Assembly: GCA_963995505.1 (NCBI GenBank)
Contig: OZ023182.1
Coordinates: 19,547,619-19,611,618, forward strand
Source of the DNA: Hypericum androsaemum
Lineage: Eukaryota > Streptophyta > Magnoliopsida > Malpighiales > Hypericaceae
Length of the DNA stretch: 64,000 nucleotides
Direction: 5' to 3'
Shown here: piece by piece, positions 12,601-24,450 of the stretch
Position numbering within the stretch: position 1 is the first letter of the stretch
Layout of the letters: each line of letters opens with the position of its first letter
Made by a program: the position numbers and the translations under genes
The notes under the pieces: generated by a model
Databases searched by the model: none
Seen by the model: only the letters and a program-made list of their open reading frames with translations
What the model was told of the DNA's origin: nothing

Positions 12601-15600
12601 GTTCTGATCATAGGTGCATTCTTGATTTTCTGATCTTGTGTAGCTGATACTTATTTCTACTTGAGTTTTTTCTAATACATTTTTTGTATATTTTAGGAGG
12701 ATATTATGGTTCCGGTCGACGTGGTGGTGAGGTTTGAAACAATTCTTTAACCTATACCAACGTGTGCTATATTTTCAATGGTAATTTGAGAAACTATCAT
12801 GTGATCAAGGGACAAGATTAATTCTCTCAGACTTGGTCATAATGCAAGAAGCTGTGATTTAATAAGTTGGAGTAGCTAAATTTTTACTATCCTAAACATT
12901 CTTTTTTTTGGCAGTGATCTACAGTCAATATAACAAGAACCACAGTGCATTTCTTCTCATTTCATGTCATAGGTCCTAGATTTGGTTGGTTGACGTGGCT
13001 AATGTCCAAAAATATTTGGTTCTATATTTGACATCTTATGCGATTCTAGTAAATTTCAGGTGGCTCAATTTTTGGTTGCCCTAGCTGAGCGTCCTGCACC
13101 AAATACATATCCAAGGCGGTATGTAGGCTACTTGTTTTCCTTTTTTTTTTCATGGCCTTTCACCACAAGGCCCTTTATCTTATGTCTCCTTGACCGAAAA
13201 ATTAACTTTACAGTGCATGGTTATTGCAACTTGCTGTTGTCTTGAGATGGTTACCTATTAAGTTGAGATGCCCACCACCTTCTCAACATCTCTTCAACCA
13301 AGCCAGTTGTCACGACCTTTGTAACTTTATATTTAGTTCATAAGTTTCTCTCTTTTGCAGGTTTATTTCCTTCTGCAGGGTGGGGACTGGCTTATCTGAT
13401 GATGATCTCGATGCTGTTGTTACGAAACTGAAGCCGTATTTCAGGTGTGTTAAGGATTTGCTTTCCTGGTATTTTCCCGTCACTATGGGTTATTATGAAC
13501 ATACCAGAAGCAACTTCCACAAAGTCTACGCACGGGCCTAAATATGTTAATTTGTACAATTGCTGCAGGAAATTTTATCTATTCTATTTTATGATGATGA
13601 TGATGATAATGGTGACAAATGATAAACCTTTCTTAACAATCATGTACAGCTAAAATGCCTCACCATTGGATGTTGGTTTTAAGCTCGATCATTCATGGAA
13701 ATTACTCTTATAAGTATTTTAGAATGAAGTCTGTTTCGTTGTTCAACTGTATTTTCTTTCTGCATCCGTCTTTATTTCGGGATCATCTTCAGAAGACTTT
13801 TGGCCTCAGTATCTGGCAACTTCTTTCAGCAGGGTTGGTTGAGTTGATAATGGTAGTTAGACTTTCGCTTATAAGGTTTAGGTTGAGTATCCCTACATGG
13901 TGTCTTCCTTCTTGGGTGATATGCAAGTCCTCTTTTATGTGAGGCCGGTGCTTCCCTAGACGGATAGCCTCTCCTTAGTATTCAAAACCAGAAAGAAATA
14001 AAGAATAACCTTCAGGAAAAAAATGAAGAAACAAAGTTAGTTCTGGGACAAATAAAAAGTTTTCTGTTCTAGAAGAAAATAAAAAGTTCCATCAAATGCC
14101 AAATTTAATCGCAAGATGTTTCAATACAAAGGCATTTTACCACTTACAGGCTGTTTAGGCGCTGATGCTTAAGCAGAGTAGTCTATGGCCCACTTATTGT
14201 TTGGCAGTTAGTATGTATGACATTCTAAAGCAAGAGCTCTTTTACAAAGTACATGTTGCCAATCTTATACCCAAATGTTGATCTACTTGTATTCATCCAA
14301 AATAAAAATAAAAAGTTTTACCTATTCGTATGAAAATTATGTAGCAGTAGAGCCAAAACCCCCAAGGAAAAGGGTAGGCTAGATTTTCTGGAGTGATCAG
14401 CTAAGCGTGCAATTGGTAGTTTACATAAGTAACTAATAATATAGTGCCCATTTGACATTCTGCGTGAAATAGGTTTTTGGTAGCTGACCCAGAAACTTGT
14501 CTTCTCTTTTTGTTGCTTCTGTCTTGCATCAGGAGATACGAGTATCCAAAGAAAGCGCCCCCAACCTTTTATCAAGTTACAAATCATTCAAAAGAGAGAC
14601 CTGATGTGTGGATCGAGAGTCCGGAGAAGTAAAACATTATTTTTTTTATGTTTACTGTTAAGATGAATGAGCTCTGTGGTTGAACCATAAACTAGTCTCC
14701 TGGTTCTGTCTCCCTGTCTTTTTTCTTGCACATCAATAATACTTTTACTCCGAGTCATATTTGGACTATTAAATCTGTGTCAATCTCCCTTTCTTTCTTG
14801 CAGATCAATAATACTATCTATTACGAGTGATATTCGGACAATTAGATCCGAGGTGTGTCTTCTGAATGGCAGTACTCCAATCCTCTAATTTTTTGTTGTT
14901 AGCTCCGGCAATGTTTCTGTTTATCTGTGACTTTTTATTTGTTCTGGCTCTTAGGTTTTTGCAGCACCTTATGGGTTGAGATTTCCACGCATTGACAAAG
15001 TGAGATATGACAAGCCTTGGTATGAATGTCTTGATGTACAATGTAAGTAGAAAGAAACTGCCTTAATTTAAATTGACAGTACCGTTTGATGAATTTATTT
15101 TGTTGAGTTTTCACGGTGAGACGATCAAGTTGCTTACAATAATTTTTTCAATTCCAACTTTGAAATCTGTCACAACCAGGTGTGACTTTGCTTCAATTAG
15201 ATTAAAAAGTTATTTTAACACATTGTTTCAGCTTTTGTGGATTTGGTCCATTCAAGTAATGGCACCACGCAGAAGGGAAATGAACAAAAGCAGGAGGGAA
15301 GCAAACCTAACCGACCCAAGTCTGCAAAAAGAGGAGAGGGAAAGAATGCATCTGTTGTTCCCTCCCATCTTATTCACACAGATGTTTCCAATGTTAAAGG
15401 ACAAACCATGATATTTTCTAACATTATGTTCTGTATCCTTTTTGTTAACATGTTAAATACTTCTATTTTGATGCTTCACAATTCCGAATAACTTACCTAT
15501 TTGCTCTTTTGTTTTCTTTTCATTTCTATCAATTGATTGTTTCATCTCATCCATTGAACACTAATTTTGTCGATATGCATCTTTTCTGTTCCATAATTTG

Positions 15601-16066
15601 GCTTTCAAGTGCTCCACCGGCGCTTAAATTTCTGGAATTTTGTAGTTCTACTACTTCTTGTTCAGATGTGGCACGACAAAGTTGCATGTTTTGTTGCTCT
15701 TGCTAGTTTTCTCCTTGGTATTGTTTGTTTAACTTGGTTCTCTGTAATCAATTGTAGAATCCTTGGTCGCCGTTCGGCTCAGATTTTATGTGCCTGAATT
15801 TGTATCTATATTCCTTCATACTCATTGACACTACAGATTCTAGAGTCCACATCTCCTTGGTCTTGAGCTGTTTTGGTTCCATAGAAATCATACATATTGT
15901 CTATTTCCTCAGCACATAAAGATTTCGTAAATGTGCCTCCAACACATTCCCTGGAATCTTTGCACAAAATGGTTGCTGAAAATGGTGGTACTTTTGCAAT
16001 GAATTTAAACAGCTCAGTGACACATCGCATTGCAGCACAAAGCAGAGGTCTCTCTCTCTCTGTCTG

Positions 16067-16114
<48 letters not shown>

Positions 16115-19100
16115 TGTCTGTTTGTGTGAGCAGATGAAAATTCTGAATTTGTCAAAATAAGACTTGGAGATATTTTCTCAAATCTCAGGTATTAAATATC
16201 AAGCAGCAAAGCTTCAAGGTGATGTTATTCACTGCTCTTGGGTGTTTGATTGTGTATCTCAGAAGAAGCTTCTTCCATTGCAGCCGAAGTTGGTCCTCAC
16301 CTTGATTTAGCTCATTTGGTAGAAAATTCTGGTCAATCTTTCGTAATTCTTATGAGAACTTCTTGATGAAGGTATTTCCTCTTTATTTCAAACTCTACAA
16401 AGGAAAAGTTGGAAGAAGAAATTGACGAGTTTTCAGACTCTTACTACTGGAATCTTGACCTTGCTGACATTAGACAGGTAAACTTCCCTCCAATCTTAGC
16501 AGTTAGATACGTACCAGAAGCAGAAAGTGTGTGAAAAAGAAGAAGAATCTTGATACACGTGTGTATATTATTCGCTCCTGGAGACTGTAACAGTTGGATA
16601 TTCAACAAAAAGAATTAGTATATCTCAGGAAGCACTGCAAGTTTCTCACTCACCTATCTGCTTGGTTGGTTGGGAATTAAGCTACGATGGATTATTTTAG
16701 CATCTGTTTCTGTGGTGCAGCTTTTGAATGACGTAAAGCTACCAGCAGATGTCAATCTGGCAGATGATATAAGGAAGAAGTACTGCCCAGATGAAATATG
16801 GTGCCGTTTCAGTGGTTGCTCGGTGTATTTCTTGATATCCATACCATCCACGTATGGTTTTTATATGTTCGCTCTTTCTATTTCATTAACTGGTGAATGC
16901 AGATGGCTATATTAACTTGATCTTCTTAGAGTTTTAGATGCTGTCTTGCTTGCTCATTTTTGCTTCCTCCTCTTTTTGGGTTTCTGAAGAGAGCTAGAGT
17001 GGGATGCTTTTGTGGGAATTACAGCAAGGAGGCTGAAGCTTGAAATTGTGATGGGAGGTGGAAAAGTCAGCCATGATCTCACAGAGAGTACCCATGTGGT
17101 AGTCCTAACTGCTCCAGACTCCAACATTGATTTTGATTTTATTCGAGGAAGGTACTCTGATTTTAGAATCTCACTATCTGATCATGAATTTCCGGCTTCT
17201 GAGATGAGATCGTGGTTTTTGATATTTTTGTTTAGTTTAATCATGGAGATGGTTATGATCTAATCTCTCTTCATAATTATACCAATTTGATCAAATAATT
17301 ATGAACTTGTTTGGACAACGTCAGTCAGAATAAATGGCATGCATTTTTTGCTGGCAATGTTCATACACTTGGATATGTAGCACACTCGCAGGATACAAAT
17401 GTTGTCAGCTTGAGCCATAGCGCCTTTGCTTTTTGCAACTCTTTTTCTCAATTTTTATTAGGTACGATTCCATTCTTAGGATTTAATTTCCGCAAAAGCT
17501 GGAAAGAGGCCTAATTGCCTCGAGGTGACCTCTGCTTGTATTATTGAGTGTCGTTATTGTAATTGGGAGACAATGAAGTGTTGGCTGGGTGACTTGCCTA
17601 ATATATATTGTATTGGAGTCTCCTGATTGTGTATGAATTCGGCTTCTGTTTTGGCTATAGATAAATGCAGACGGTTGTTTGTTTTAATTTGAATCTTACT
17701 GGGTTATAAAGTTGAGATGTTTATTTTCCCTCACCTTCTCTTGTTCTGTGCTTTGTCAAGTTTCACTGCTGCCGAGAAACGTCTTCTCCGTAAAAAAAGG
17801 TTGCACTTGATTAGATCACAGTGGTTAGAAGACTCCTTGGAGAGAGGGATGAAGTTGCCAGAGGATACTTACAGCTTGAAGCCTGCTGAGTTGGAGCTAA
17901 TTCTTGAAGATAGGTATGTGCATTGGTGGCTCGTTCTCTTTAGCTGCATGTTCAACATTCAAAGTAATTTTTTTAGTTTCTTTGATCATCCGATTAACCA
18001 TTCTTGTGGATAGCTAAAGAGCCTTACATATTATACTTCTACCTAGGGTAACTCGTAAAATTTTCCATGCAAGGATCTCAACTGGCCTGATTTTCTAAGC
18101 TGATTTGTGAATCAAAAGAATGTGTATGAACCTAGGAAAGGTGAAAATTAAAAGAATATTGCAGCTTGTTAGAGAAATCTTTTTCTGCCATAATTTTTGA
18201 AGGAAAAAGGTTCAGGTATCCCTCTATGCGTGTGGTAAATTGGCAATTAGTGTAATTTAATTGGGTGCAATAAACACCTCATACTCGGGAAATAAAAAAT
18301 CCACCGCCTTTTACCATTCATCTGACCATCCCTTGTCGGGATTTTTGCATCAACTTACACTATTGTCACTAGTTATTTGACATAGAACATGCTAAATTCT
18401 TAACCATAAAACAAAAGAAGGGACCAAGGAAAAGCTAAAACCTTGTCCCAAGCCGACTCAACGTGCTGTTATATTGGATAACCATTGCCCGGGTTAGATT
18501 TATTGGACATCTTGATGTTTGGCATAATACAGGAAGGTAATTGCTTTAATTTTGAAGCACAGGGTGTTCTACTAATTTGAAGTACAAGAGTGATACACTT
18601 GGGATTTTCACTCAGAATTTCAATTAATTTTACCAGAGATCATAACAAACTAACCCATTAAGAATTTGAGATAGCATCAGAAGCTTTCATTATTCTGCGG
18701 GTTGCAACTGCTGTAACTGATGCATGAGTGCCTTAGCCAATAAAAGTTTTCATTTCTAGTCGACTGAAGTGGTTCTTGTGGCATGCCCTTTCCGATTCAG
18801 CGGACAAGACCCAGAAGGAAATGATTCTTTGTCCGGTATGGATGTTGAAGGGGACCGTAAGGCATCATCCTTAATTGCTGGGGTAACAAAAGAGACTGGA
18901 GGTGAGCCTGCTTCTGGAACTTCTAGAACACCAAATGCGCTTAACAGAGGAGCCAAAAGAAGAAAGGGACCTGCTGTGGTGCCCACGAAGAAGGGCAAGA
19001 TTCATGCCAGTCGAGCCCCGAGAACACGGGCTCGTATTGCTAAACAGCCTGCAAAGATATATGATGAGAAATCTGAAGAAAGCAGCTCTAGTGATGAGAT

Positions 19101-19545
19101 CAATAAAGCTGAGACGAGAAAGAGAGAAGATAGGCGTGGTATTGACAGGGGAATTGCAGCAAAGCACAAGGTTGAGGTGGGACCGCCAGAAGATTCAGAA
19201 TCTATACACGGAGATCAGGACCTCAGTGAAGTTCGTGATGTTGATTTGAACATAAAGCAGGAGAAGCTTGAAGCGTTGCTTCCGGGACCTTCCGATATCC
19301 AGAGCGATGAAAGGCAACTCGGCAAGGAGAGCGAGGTGCCTGAAAAGCTGGAAGTCATGGTCGATCCAGTTCATGCGATGCTAATGGACATGATTCCAAG
19401 TCTTGGAATGAAGAGAACTGAAACTGTGGAAGCTTCGAAACCTAGGGATGAGAAAAGGCCTGCTGCAGATCCTGAACCACAGCCTTCCAAGAAGAAAAAG
19501 GTGAGCTACAAGGATCTCGCAGGGGAACTGCTGAAAGATTGGTGA
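6647..19545 (+). CDS. LIG4: DNA ligase IV, about 27 exons
   Basis: ATP-dependent ligase that seals double-strand breaks in non-homologous end joining, with XRCC4, in the nucleus. Exons by splice sites and conserved protein: 6647-6982, 7389-7480, 8154-8239, 8314-8450, 9206-9280, 9589-9680, 9972-10043, 10483-10562, 10737-10774, 10886-10892, 11035-11190, 11871-11946, 12489-12613, 12697-12731, 13060-13118, 13361-13444, 14533-14628, 14804-14852, 14955-15042, 15232-15432, 15922-16047, 16189-16288, 16372-16477, 16721-16851, 16990-17151, 17761-17913 (or 17917), 18760-19545. All phases join except the last junction (see findings). The predicted protein is about 941 residues, shorter than the Arabidopsis enzyme. 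Adenylation lysine is about K253 in ECKFDGDR; DGEML, DEGIVVKD and WMKLKPDY are later nucleotidyltransferase motifs. The first BRCT lies near residues 405-495, the XRCC4-binding clamp (DSYYWNLDLADI) near 515-527, the second BRCT near 545-670. The C-terminus (KKKKVSYKDLAGELLKDW) matches plant LIG4. The catalytic core looks intact. Confidence 0.96.
10886..10892 (+). other. LIG4: 7-nt microexon of LIG4
   Basis: Seven bases, TTATGCT, lie between a normal acceptor (TGTGCAG) and a GTATCCTT donor. They are required to encode Leu-Cys and the first base of Tyr in the conserved LCYVAFDVLYV block, and their length restores the frame between exons 10737-10774 and 11035-11190. No longer exon in this position gives an open frame. 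Confidence 0.88.
10893..11034 (+). other. LIG4: U12-type (minor spliceosome) intron in LIG4
   Basis: The donor is GTATCCTTTT, a perfect match to the U12 5' splice site consensus RTATCCTT. Near the 3' end is CCTTGAC (11017-11023), matching the U12 branch site CCTTRAY, with the branch adenine 12 nt from the terminal AG, the expected distance. The intron is 142 nt and splits a tyrosine codon after its first base. Confidence 0.88.
14707..14859 (+). repeat. Tandem duplication of LIG4 exon 18 with dead first copy
   Basis: The intron before exon 14804-14852 holds a diverged copy (about 14707-14779) of the acceptor tract and exon. Both begin TCTCCCT, run through a pyrimidine tract, TTCTTGCA, and ATCAATAATACT. 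In the first copy the acceptor AG is AC, so it cannot be spliced and drifts freely; the second copy carries the functional AG. Confidence 0.75.
15433..15921 (+). other. LIG4: Second U12-type intron in LIG4
   Basis: The donor is again GTATCCTTTT. The likely branch site TTCCTCAGC (15905-15913) matches TTCCTTAAC at 7 of 9 positions and lies about 10 nt before the AG. The intron also splits a tyrosine codon after its first base, in the IFSNIMFYFVNV stretch of the first BRCT domain. The branch site is weaker than in the first intron, so the assignment rests mainly on the donor. Confidence 0.75.
16048..16128 (+). repeat. Compound (TC)n-(TG)n microsatellite
   Basis: A pure TC run interrupted by TGTC is followed by about fourteen TG units. 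It starts right at the donor of LIG4 exon 15922-16047, so the repeat is part of the first bases of that intron. Confidence 0.95.
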
Positions 19546-19863
19546 GTGTGTTCACCGTTAGTTAGCTGTGCTAGCCACGAACCATGTACTGGTGGATATT
19601 TATGTCTTCCAATAAGTTTTGATTGAAAGAATGAGATCCACTGTAAATTTTGTTTCTGTTTTGATGGAGGTCTTTGCAAATGACAAGTTATCATCTATAT
19701 TTCAACCGAAATGAGACACTGCATCCAATGCCAGGCACGACTTTCTTTTTCAGAAATAGAATTGACAGAGAATCACTTTTACAGAGAAAAAAGGGGCTTG
19801 GATGGTTGTGGTGTGAAGTGTTTTGCTGGAAAAAAAAGTTCAGTACAACATATAATCTTTAAA
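19546..19863. other. Convergent 3' interval LIG4 / PRCC
   Basis: About 318 bp separates the two stop codons of convergent genes. It should contain both 3' UTRs; no open frame, terminal repeat or RNA gene was seen. Overlapping 3' ends are likely. Confidence 0.5.
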
Positions 19864-22505
19864 TCACCATCCATACTTGCCCTGGGTTTGAGCTTTGGTA
19901 AGAAAGCCACGAGATCGCCTTTCGGCTAGTTCCGACTCTTTCTGCTTCATATCGAAGTATAATGTGCCGATTTGATGCTTCCTCTTGTGGAGCTTTGACG
20001 GCTTCCCCTTTGAAGACTCGGGCTGCAAAAGAAATCCTGAGATTACTTAAATGGCACAAAGGATACAGACTATTACGCTAACCCTTAGCGTTGGTAATCT
20101 AAGTGCATGCTTGTTGAAGCGGAGTGTTGTGTTGCCAGCCTAACGGAAGATTACAATCTCTCAGCTTCGACTACAATTTACTCCGGAACTAGAATGTTGC
20201 TGCCCAGAGTTGAGACAATTTCGAGAGGCATTCAGACTATCATCTTTTCACACAACAAACAAAATTAAGGGGATAACCAATAACTTAAAAGAGAAGGGCC
20301 ACTAGCAAAGCATCATATAGTGATCAACCTATCACTAGATAACGAGGCTGGTGCTTGTTGTCACAGTACTTCTCTTTCAAAATATGACAAAGGAAGTCGG
20401 ACCAAAGTAGATTATTAGGGTCTCCCAATGGATGCATTTAGGAGGATACGTCTCTCAGTTTGCTCTTTATCAAGTAGGTTTTAACCATTTTTTGGTACTT
20501 TCCTGCTGTTGAAAAATACAATCCCTTTCTTCCTACAAACTCATCTCACAGATTCAGCAAAAATTAAGTAAATTGGAAAAAGGCATGGTTTTGACTTGTT
20601 CAACAGGAAATTTTTCACGGACCATCTTACTTACTGTCATTGAATGATGTGATCATGTATTTAACTTAAATAACCGGTGCACAAGATGGTAGCTTCTGCC
20701 TGTGTCTAGACTGATTCCCTAAACCCTAAGGTTAACCATGCAGTTTATGATCCAAGGAAAAAAAATATCATTTTCTGCATGAATCTATAAATAACTGCTC
20801 AGTTGCCAACATAAGCAATCATAAGATCTCCTATTATTGATTTTCAAATTCGAAAGGAATTAGAAATCCACTTCAAATGCTGGAGGACACAGAGGTTGAT
20901 CCACGAAAATTAGAATCACAGACCAAAAAAAAAGGAGTAAGCTAACATAATTTATTTCCAAAATATATCAAATTCCTATAAATGGTCAAATGCTGCGGAT
21001 ATATACACTATTCTTCTTTGAGTTGCTAATCAAGAACAAAGCTTATACTTCATCATCCAGTTACAAGAGCCATCAACTCACGGAACTTCTTCAAATGCTT
21101 AGAATTGTTCAGTATGACATTGGAGAAGCCTCAGAAACTCTTATCTACTAGAAATCTACCTGTCGCACAGCTCAAGGAGAAAAATTCACGGTCTCCAATT
21201 CTAACAAAAAGATTAATACACATCAACTCTTGATCACCACGGATACCATATTTCTCTGTATTCTACCTATCAACAACTTGCGGCTATGAACTTTATTTTC
21301 GCTGCAAGATCATCAGACTAGTGGCACTGTCACTCATTAGGCAGGACAACAAGAATCTTAATAACACATAAGCAGAATACAAGAAAGCAACAGCATATCG
21401 ATAACCATTAGAACGCCAAACTAAAGCAAACATCAGTGAGTAAGAAGCTGATGTCTCATACCTGATACGCCGGTCCAAATGCTATCCCGGTGGACTTCAC
21501 CTGGTCAATTCGGGGCCGATCTTTGGTCAAATCATCCTGCTTAACTTCCACAATCTCAATCGGCATGTCTCTCCTCCCTCTCTTCCCCGGCACCACCAGC
21601 ACGTTGCTCCCCGAATGATCAGCTGTCGCGGGAACTGCAGCTACCGATCCGTCGCTCCAAGCCCCACTATACTGGGCGTAACCACCATGACCATAATCCC
21701 CATAACCCGAAACCCCGCCTGCATTACTAGTATCACCAGTTCCAGACTCGTAACTCCCAAAACTACCATAGCCACTACTGTAATCCACATAACCGTCACC
21801 TCCAGTCGCATCAAACCCAGGCTGTACCTCCTGCTGGAATCCGCCCTGGGCCTCCAAAGGCGGCTCAGAACCCGTCCCATTGTCCCCCAAGGAGAGGCCT
21901 TTATCTTCCAGAATAGATCTCCGGCCGGAGCCGGAGCCCAGAGGAACCGCCCCCAAAGCGGAGGAGTACCTGGGGGCGGGGAGGACACTGGACAGGAACG
22001 ACTTCACGGATGGAGCCGCGGCAGAATCCGACTCCCTCCTCCGCTTCTTCTCCTTCTCCCCATCCTCGTCTTCCTCATCGGAGTCAGAAGGGTTTGAGGC
22101 GGCGGCGGAGGGGGGTTTGAATTGGATGACCCTTTTAGGGTTAGGGTTCTGGCGCAGGGGCGAGAGGTTAGAGACGGGCTGAGCCTGGACTTGAGATTTG
22201 GGCAAAGGGAGAGCGGAGAAGAAGATAGAGGAGGAGGAGGAGCTATCAGACGAGGGCTTCGAAACCCTAACCCTAACTCGTCCCTCTCCATCTTCGACTT
22301 CTGGGGGTTGTTGATGCCGTTTTGGCTGGGGGAGAGAAGAGGAGAGAGAGGAATTGGGAGGGGGAAGGGAAGAGAACAGAAGAGAGGAGGAGGAGGACGG
22401 CGTCCTTTCGGGATTAGGGTTCCGTCGTCGCTGTTGTTGGTGGTGCTTTTCTTGGTGGTGGTCGTCGTCGTCCGAAGAGGCGTAGTTGGCGAGCAGCGAG
22501 TCCAT
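19864..22505 (-). CDS. PRCC: PRCC-family nuclear proline-rich protein, two exons
   Basis: Plant homologue of PRCC, a nuclear protein linked in animals to mitotic checkpoint control and spliceosomes; the plant role is poorly known. Exons are 22505-21462 and 20022-19864, joined in phase 0 across a 1,439-bp intron with GT-AG ends, giving 400 residues. The N-terminus (MDSLLANYASSDDDD) is the conserved start of plant members and fixes the start codon. Residues about 10-230 are low-complexity Ser/Pro/Arg sequence, and about 230-290 are Gly/Tyr-rich. The conserved PRCC C-terminal region begins near MPIEIVEVKQDDLTKDRP and DQVKSTGIAFGPAYQ and continues in exon 2 with KRKHQIGTLYFDMKQKE, then RGFLTKAQTQGKYGW before the stop. 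Exon 2 is read in a frame that no long ORF shows, so it is easily missed. The gene converges with LIG4. Its upstream region is abnormal: a transposon begins 84 bp before the start codon. Confidence 0.93.
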
Positions 22506-22730
22506 CTCTCTCTCTCGTTTTTTGAGGTTTCGATTTCGATTGGGATCGGAATTTGAAAAAATAACGGTGTGATTTGGCCCCTATTAAGCATGGTTTTAAA
22601 AAACGACCCGGAAGTTGACCCAGGATTTTTCCCGTCTTTCGGGTCAGATGGTCCGACCGGTCAGATTATAGGTCGGACCATACTTTTTAATAAATATATA
22701 TTAGTATTTTGTAAAAAATAATACATGTAC

Positions 22731-23746
22731 TGTCGTTTGTCGGAGGTGGTATACTTGATTAGGATCTTTAATAGTCGAGGCAAGAGCTGGACTCTTTCTC
22801 TGTAAGACGAGATTGCCCCTTATTTAGTGCTTACGGGCTGCGGCAATCGTCCCCAAGATACAACGACTAGGCTGCTTCTGAGTTCGCAGCACAATGACCC
22901 TCGAAGCTTCAAGCGAACCTTGGATATTTGGACTTTTCTGAGAGAGAGAGAGAGAGAGAGAACTACAATGCTAATGAATGCTTATGCACTTGTAGTTGGG
23001 ATGATCTGCAAATGAGGGGGAGGGGCCTATTTATAGGCGCTGGATGGAGTGGAGGCAGGTATTTCTGAAGAGGCACGAAGCAATTCTGAGGAAACGCGTT
23101 TGTTCGGTCAACAGGCAGGCTGCCTTTCAGGTGCATCTTCAGCCAATTCGTTCGTGGCTCTTCAGAGGTCGTTGGCGCCCCTTCGGCAGGCAAGCAGCAC
23201 ACTCGCGTCCCTTTGGTGTTCTTGGAGCTTCTGGATTCGCCTGTGTGCCCTTCAGGTTGGCTCGTAACCCTTCGACCTTCTGGAAGTCTCCGGGACGTTC
23301 CAGCCCTTCTGTCACTTCGTCCGAGCTTCGGCAAAACTTTAAGGCTCCTCCAGCTCCTCGCGACGATGCGTACGTGCGAAGTGCCAAGTGCACCACAAAG
23401 TGCCCATTGTGACCTGCGTCCAATACGCCATGCGCACACGCACGTGTGCGCACGCGTGCTCGTGTGTGCGTGCTCGTGTGCGCACGCGTGCTCGTGTGTG
23501 CGTGCTCGTGTGCGCACGCGTGCTCGTGCTCAGATGGTGCTTCACACCATCCTCGCAGGCAGCCTCGGTCAGCTCTTCAGGTGGAACATTTAATGTTACA
23601 CCAGCTTGGAGCTTCTCCTTATAAACAGGAAAAATTTCCTTGCGATTTCCGATGTGGTAATGGTTCTCCCATCCTCAGCTTGGGCTTTTCAGCTCGGGCC
23701 TTTCAGGTTGGGCCAAATGTATTAATTATGCATTCAAAATCCAACA
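22731..23746 (-). repeat. 3' LTR of element B
   Basis: Direct repeat of 28075-28986, starting TGTCGTTTGTCGG and ending AATCCAACA. On the minus strand it carries a strong TATA box, CCTATAAATAGG (23037-23026), so U3 would be 23746 to about 23000 and R-U5 about 23000 to 22731. A (GA)n run lies at about 22939-22962. It is about 100 bp longer than its partner because of a 32-bp tandem repeat near 23440-23530. Confidence 0.9.
23436..23530. repeat. 32-bp alternating purine-pyrimidine tandem repeat
   Basis: About 2.6 units of a 32-bp motif made almost only of GTGTGCGCACGCGTGCTC-type sequence. Alternating purine-pyrimidine with many CG and TG steps favours Z-DNA. The same place in the other LTR (about 28765-28790) has only the core, so it expanded after or before insertion in one LTR only. 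Confidence 0.85.
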
Positions 23747-24450
23747 ATCTCCCACATGAATGATGATTAATGCATGCTGACACGTTTAAGAAAAGTTCCA
23801 ACGAAATATCGTTGCATCGAGATAGGTAGCTTACGGCTTTGAACATTCTCTAGTAAGATGTTATCGGATTTACCTGCTGCTCAATGAACGCGGTGTCTTG
23901 AACTGGTCAGCTTTTTTATGTAAACCAAGACAATAACATTTACACAATGATATCTCTAATATCCTTTGGTTCTCACATTGTGTCCGTTTCGGCCATAGAC
24001 CTTATCTTGAATTCATAAGTATTTTTTTCTTTTGAAGTGGCCTCACTTCACACTTATATGGGTGATCTCCCATCAGGAGTATCTTGCCATACTCCACCTT
24101 TTTCTGGTATAGGAATCATTAAAAGCATAGACGCTTAACCTTACCACACCTCTGCAGGTTTGTACGTGGGTAGCTTCTGAGAATGGGATGGGTTCCAAGT
24201 AATTATCTGAACCATCAATAACTTAGTTGTCTCATTGAACCAAGTTTGTGGGATCTCCACTCATCATGGTTGAGTTACCGCTATAAACGTTCTTTAATGT
24301 GTAGATTTTAACCTCATTCTCCTTACTGCATTATACATCTAATCTCTGTTGATTCTTTTCGTCAAAGGATCAGCTATGTTGCCCTTGGACTTCACATAAT
24401 CAATGGTTATTACTCCAATTGAGATCAATTGTCTAACGGTGTTATGTCTC

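Noticed and set aside
21615..22556. Plus-strand frames opposite PRCC exon 1
   Set aside because: Shadows of the GC-rich, low-complexity coding strand; the minus-strand frame has a conserved start and conserved C-terminus.
23139..23763. Several overlapping frames on both strands rich in Arg, Thr, His, Cys and Val
   Set aside because: They arise from the GTGTGCGCACGCG repeat of the LTR and from LTR sequence; no evidence of coding.
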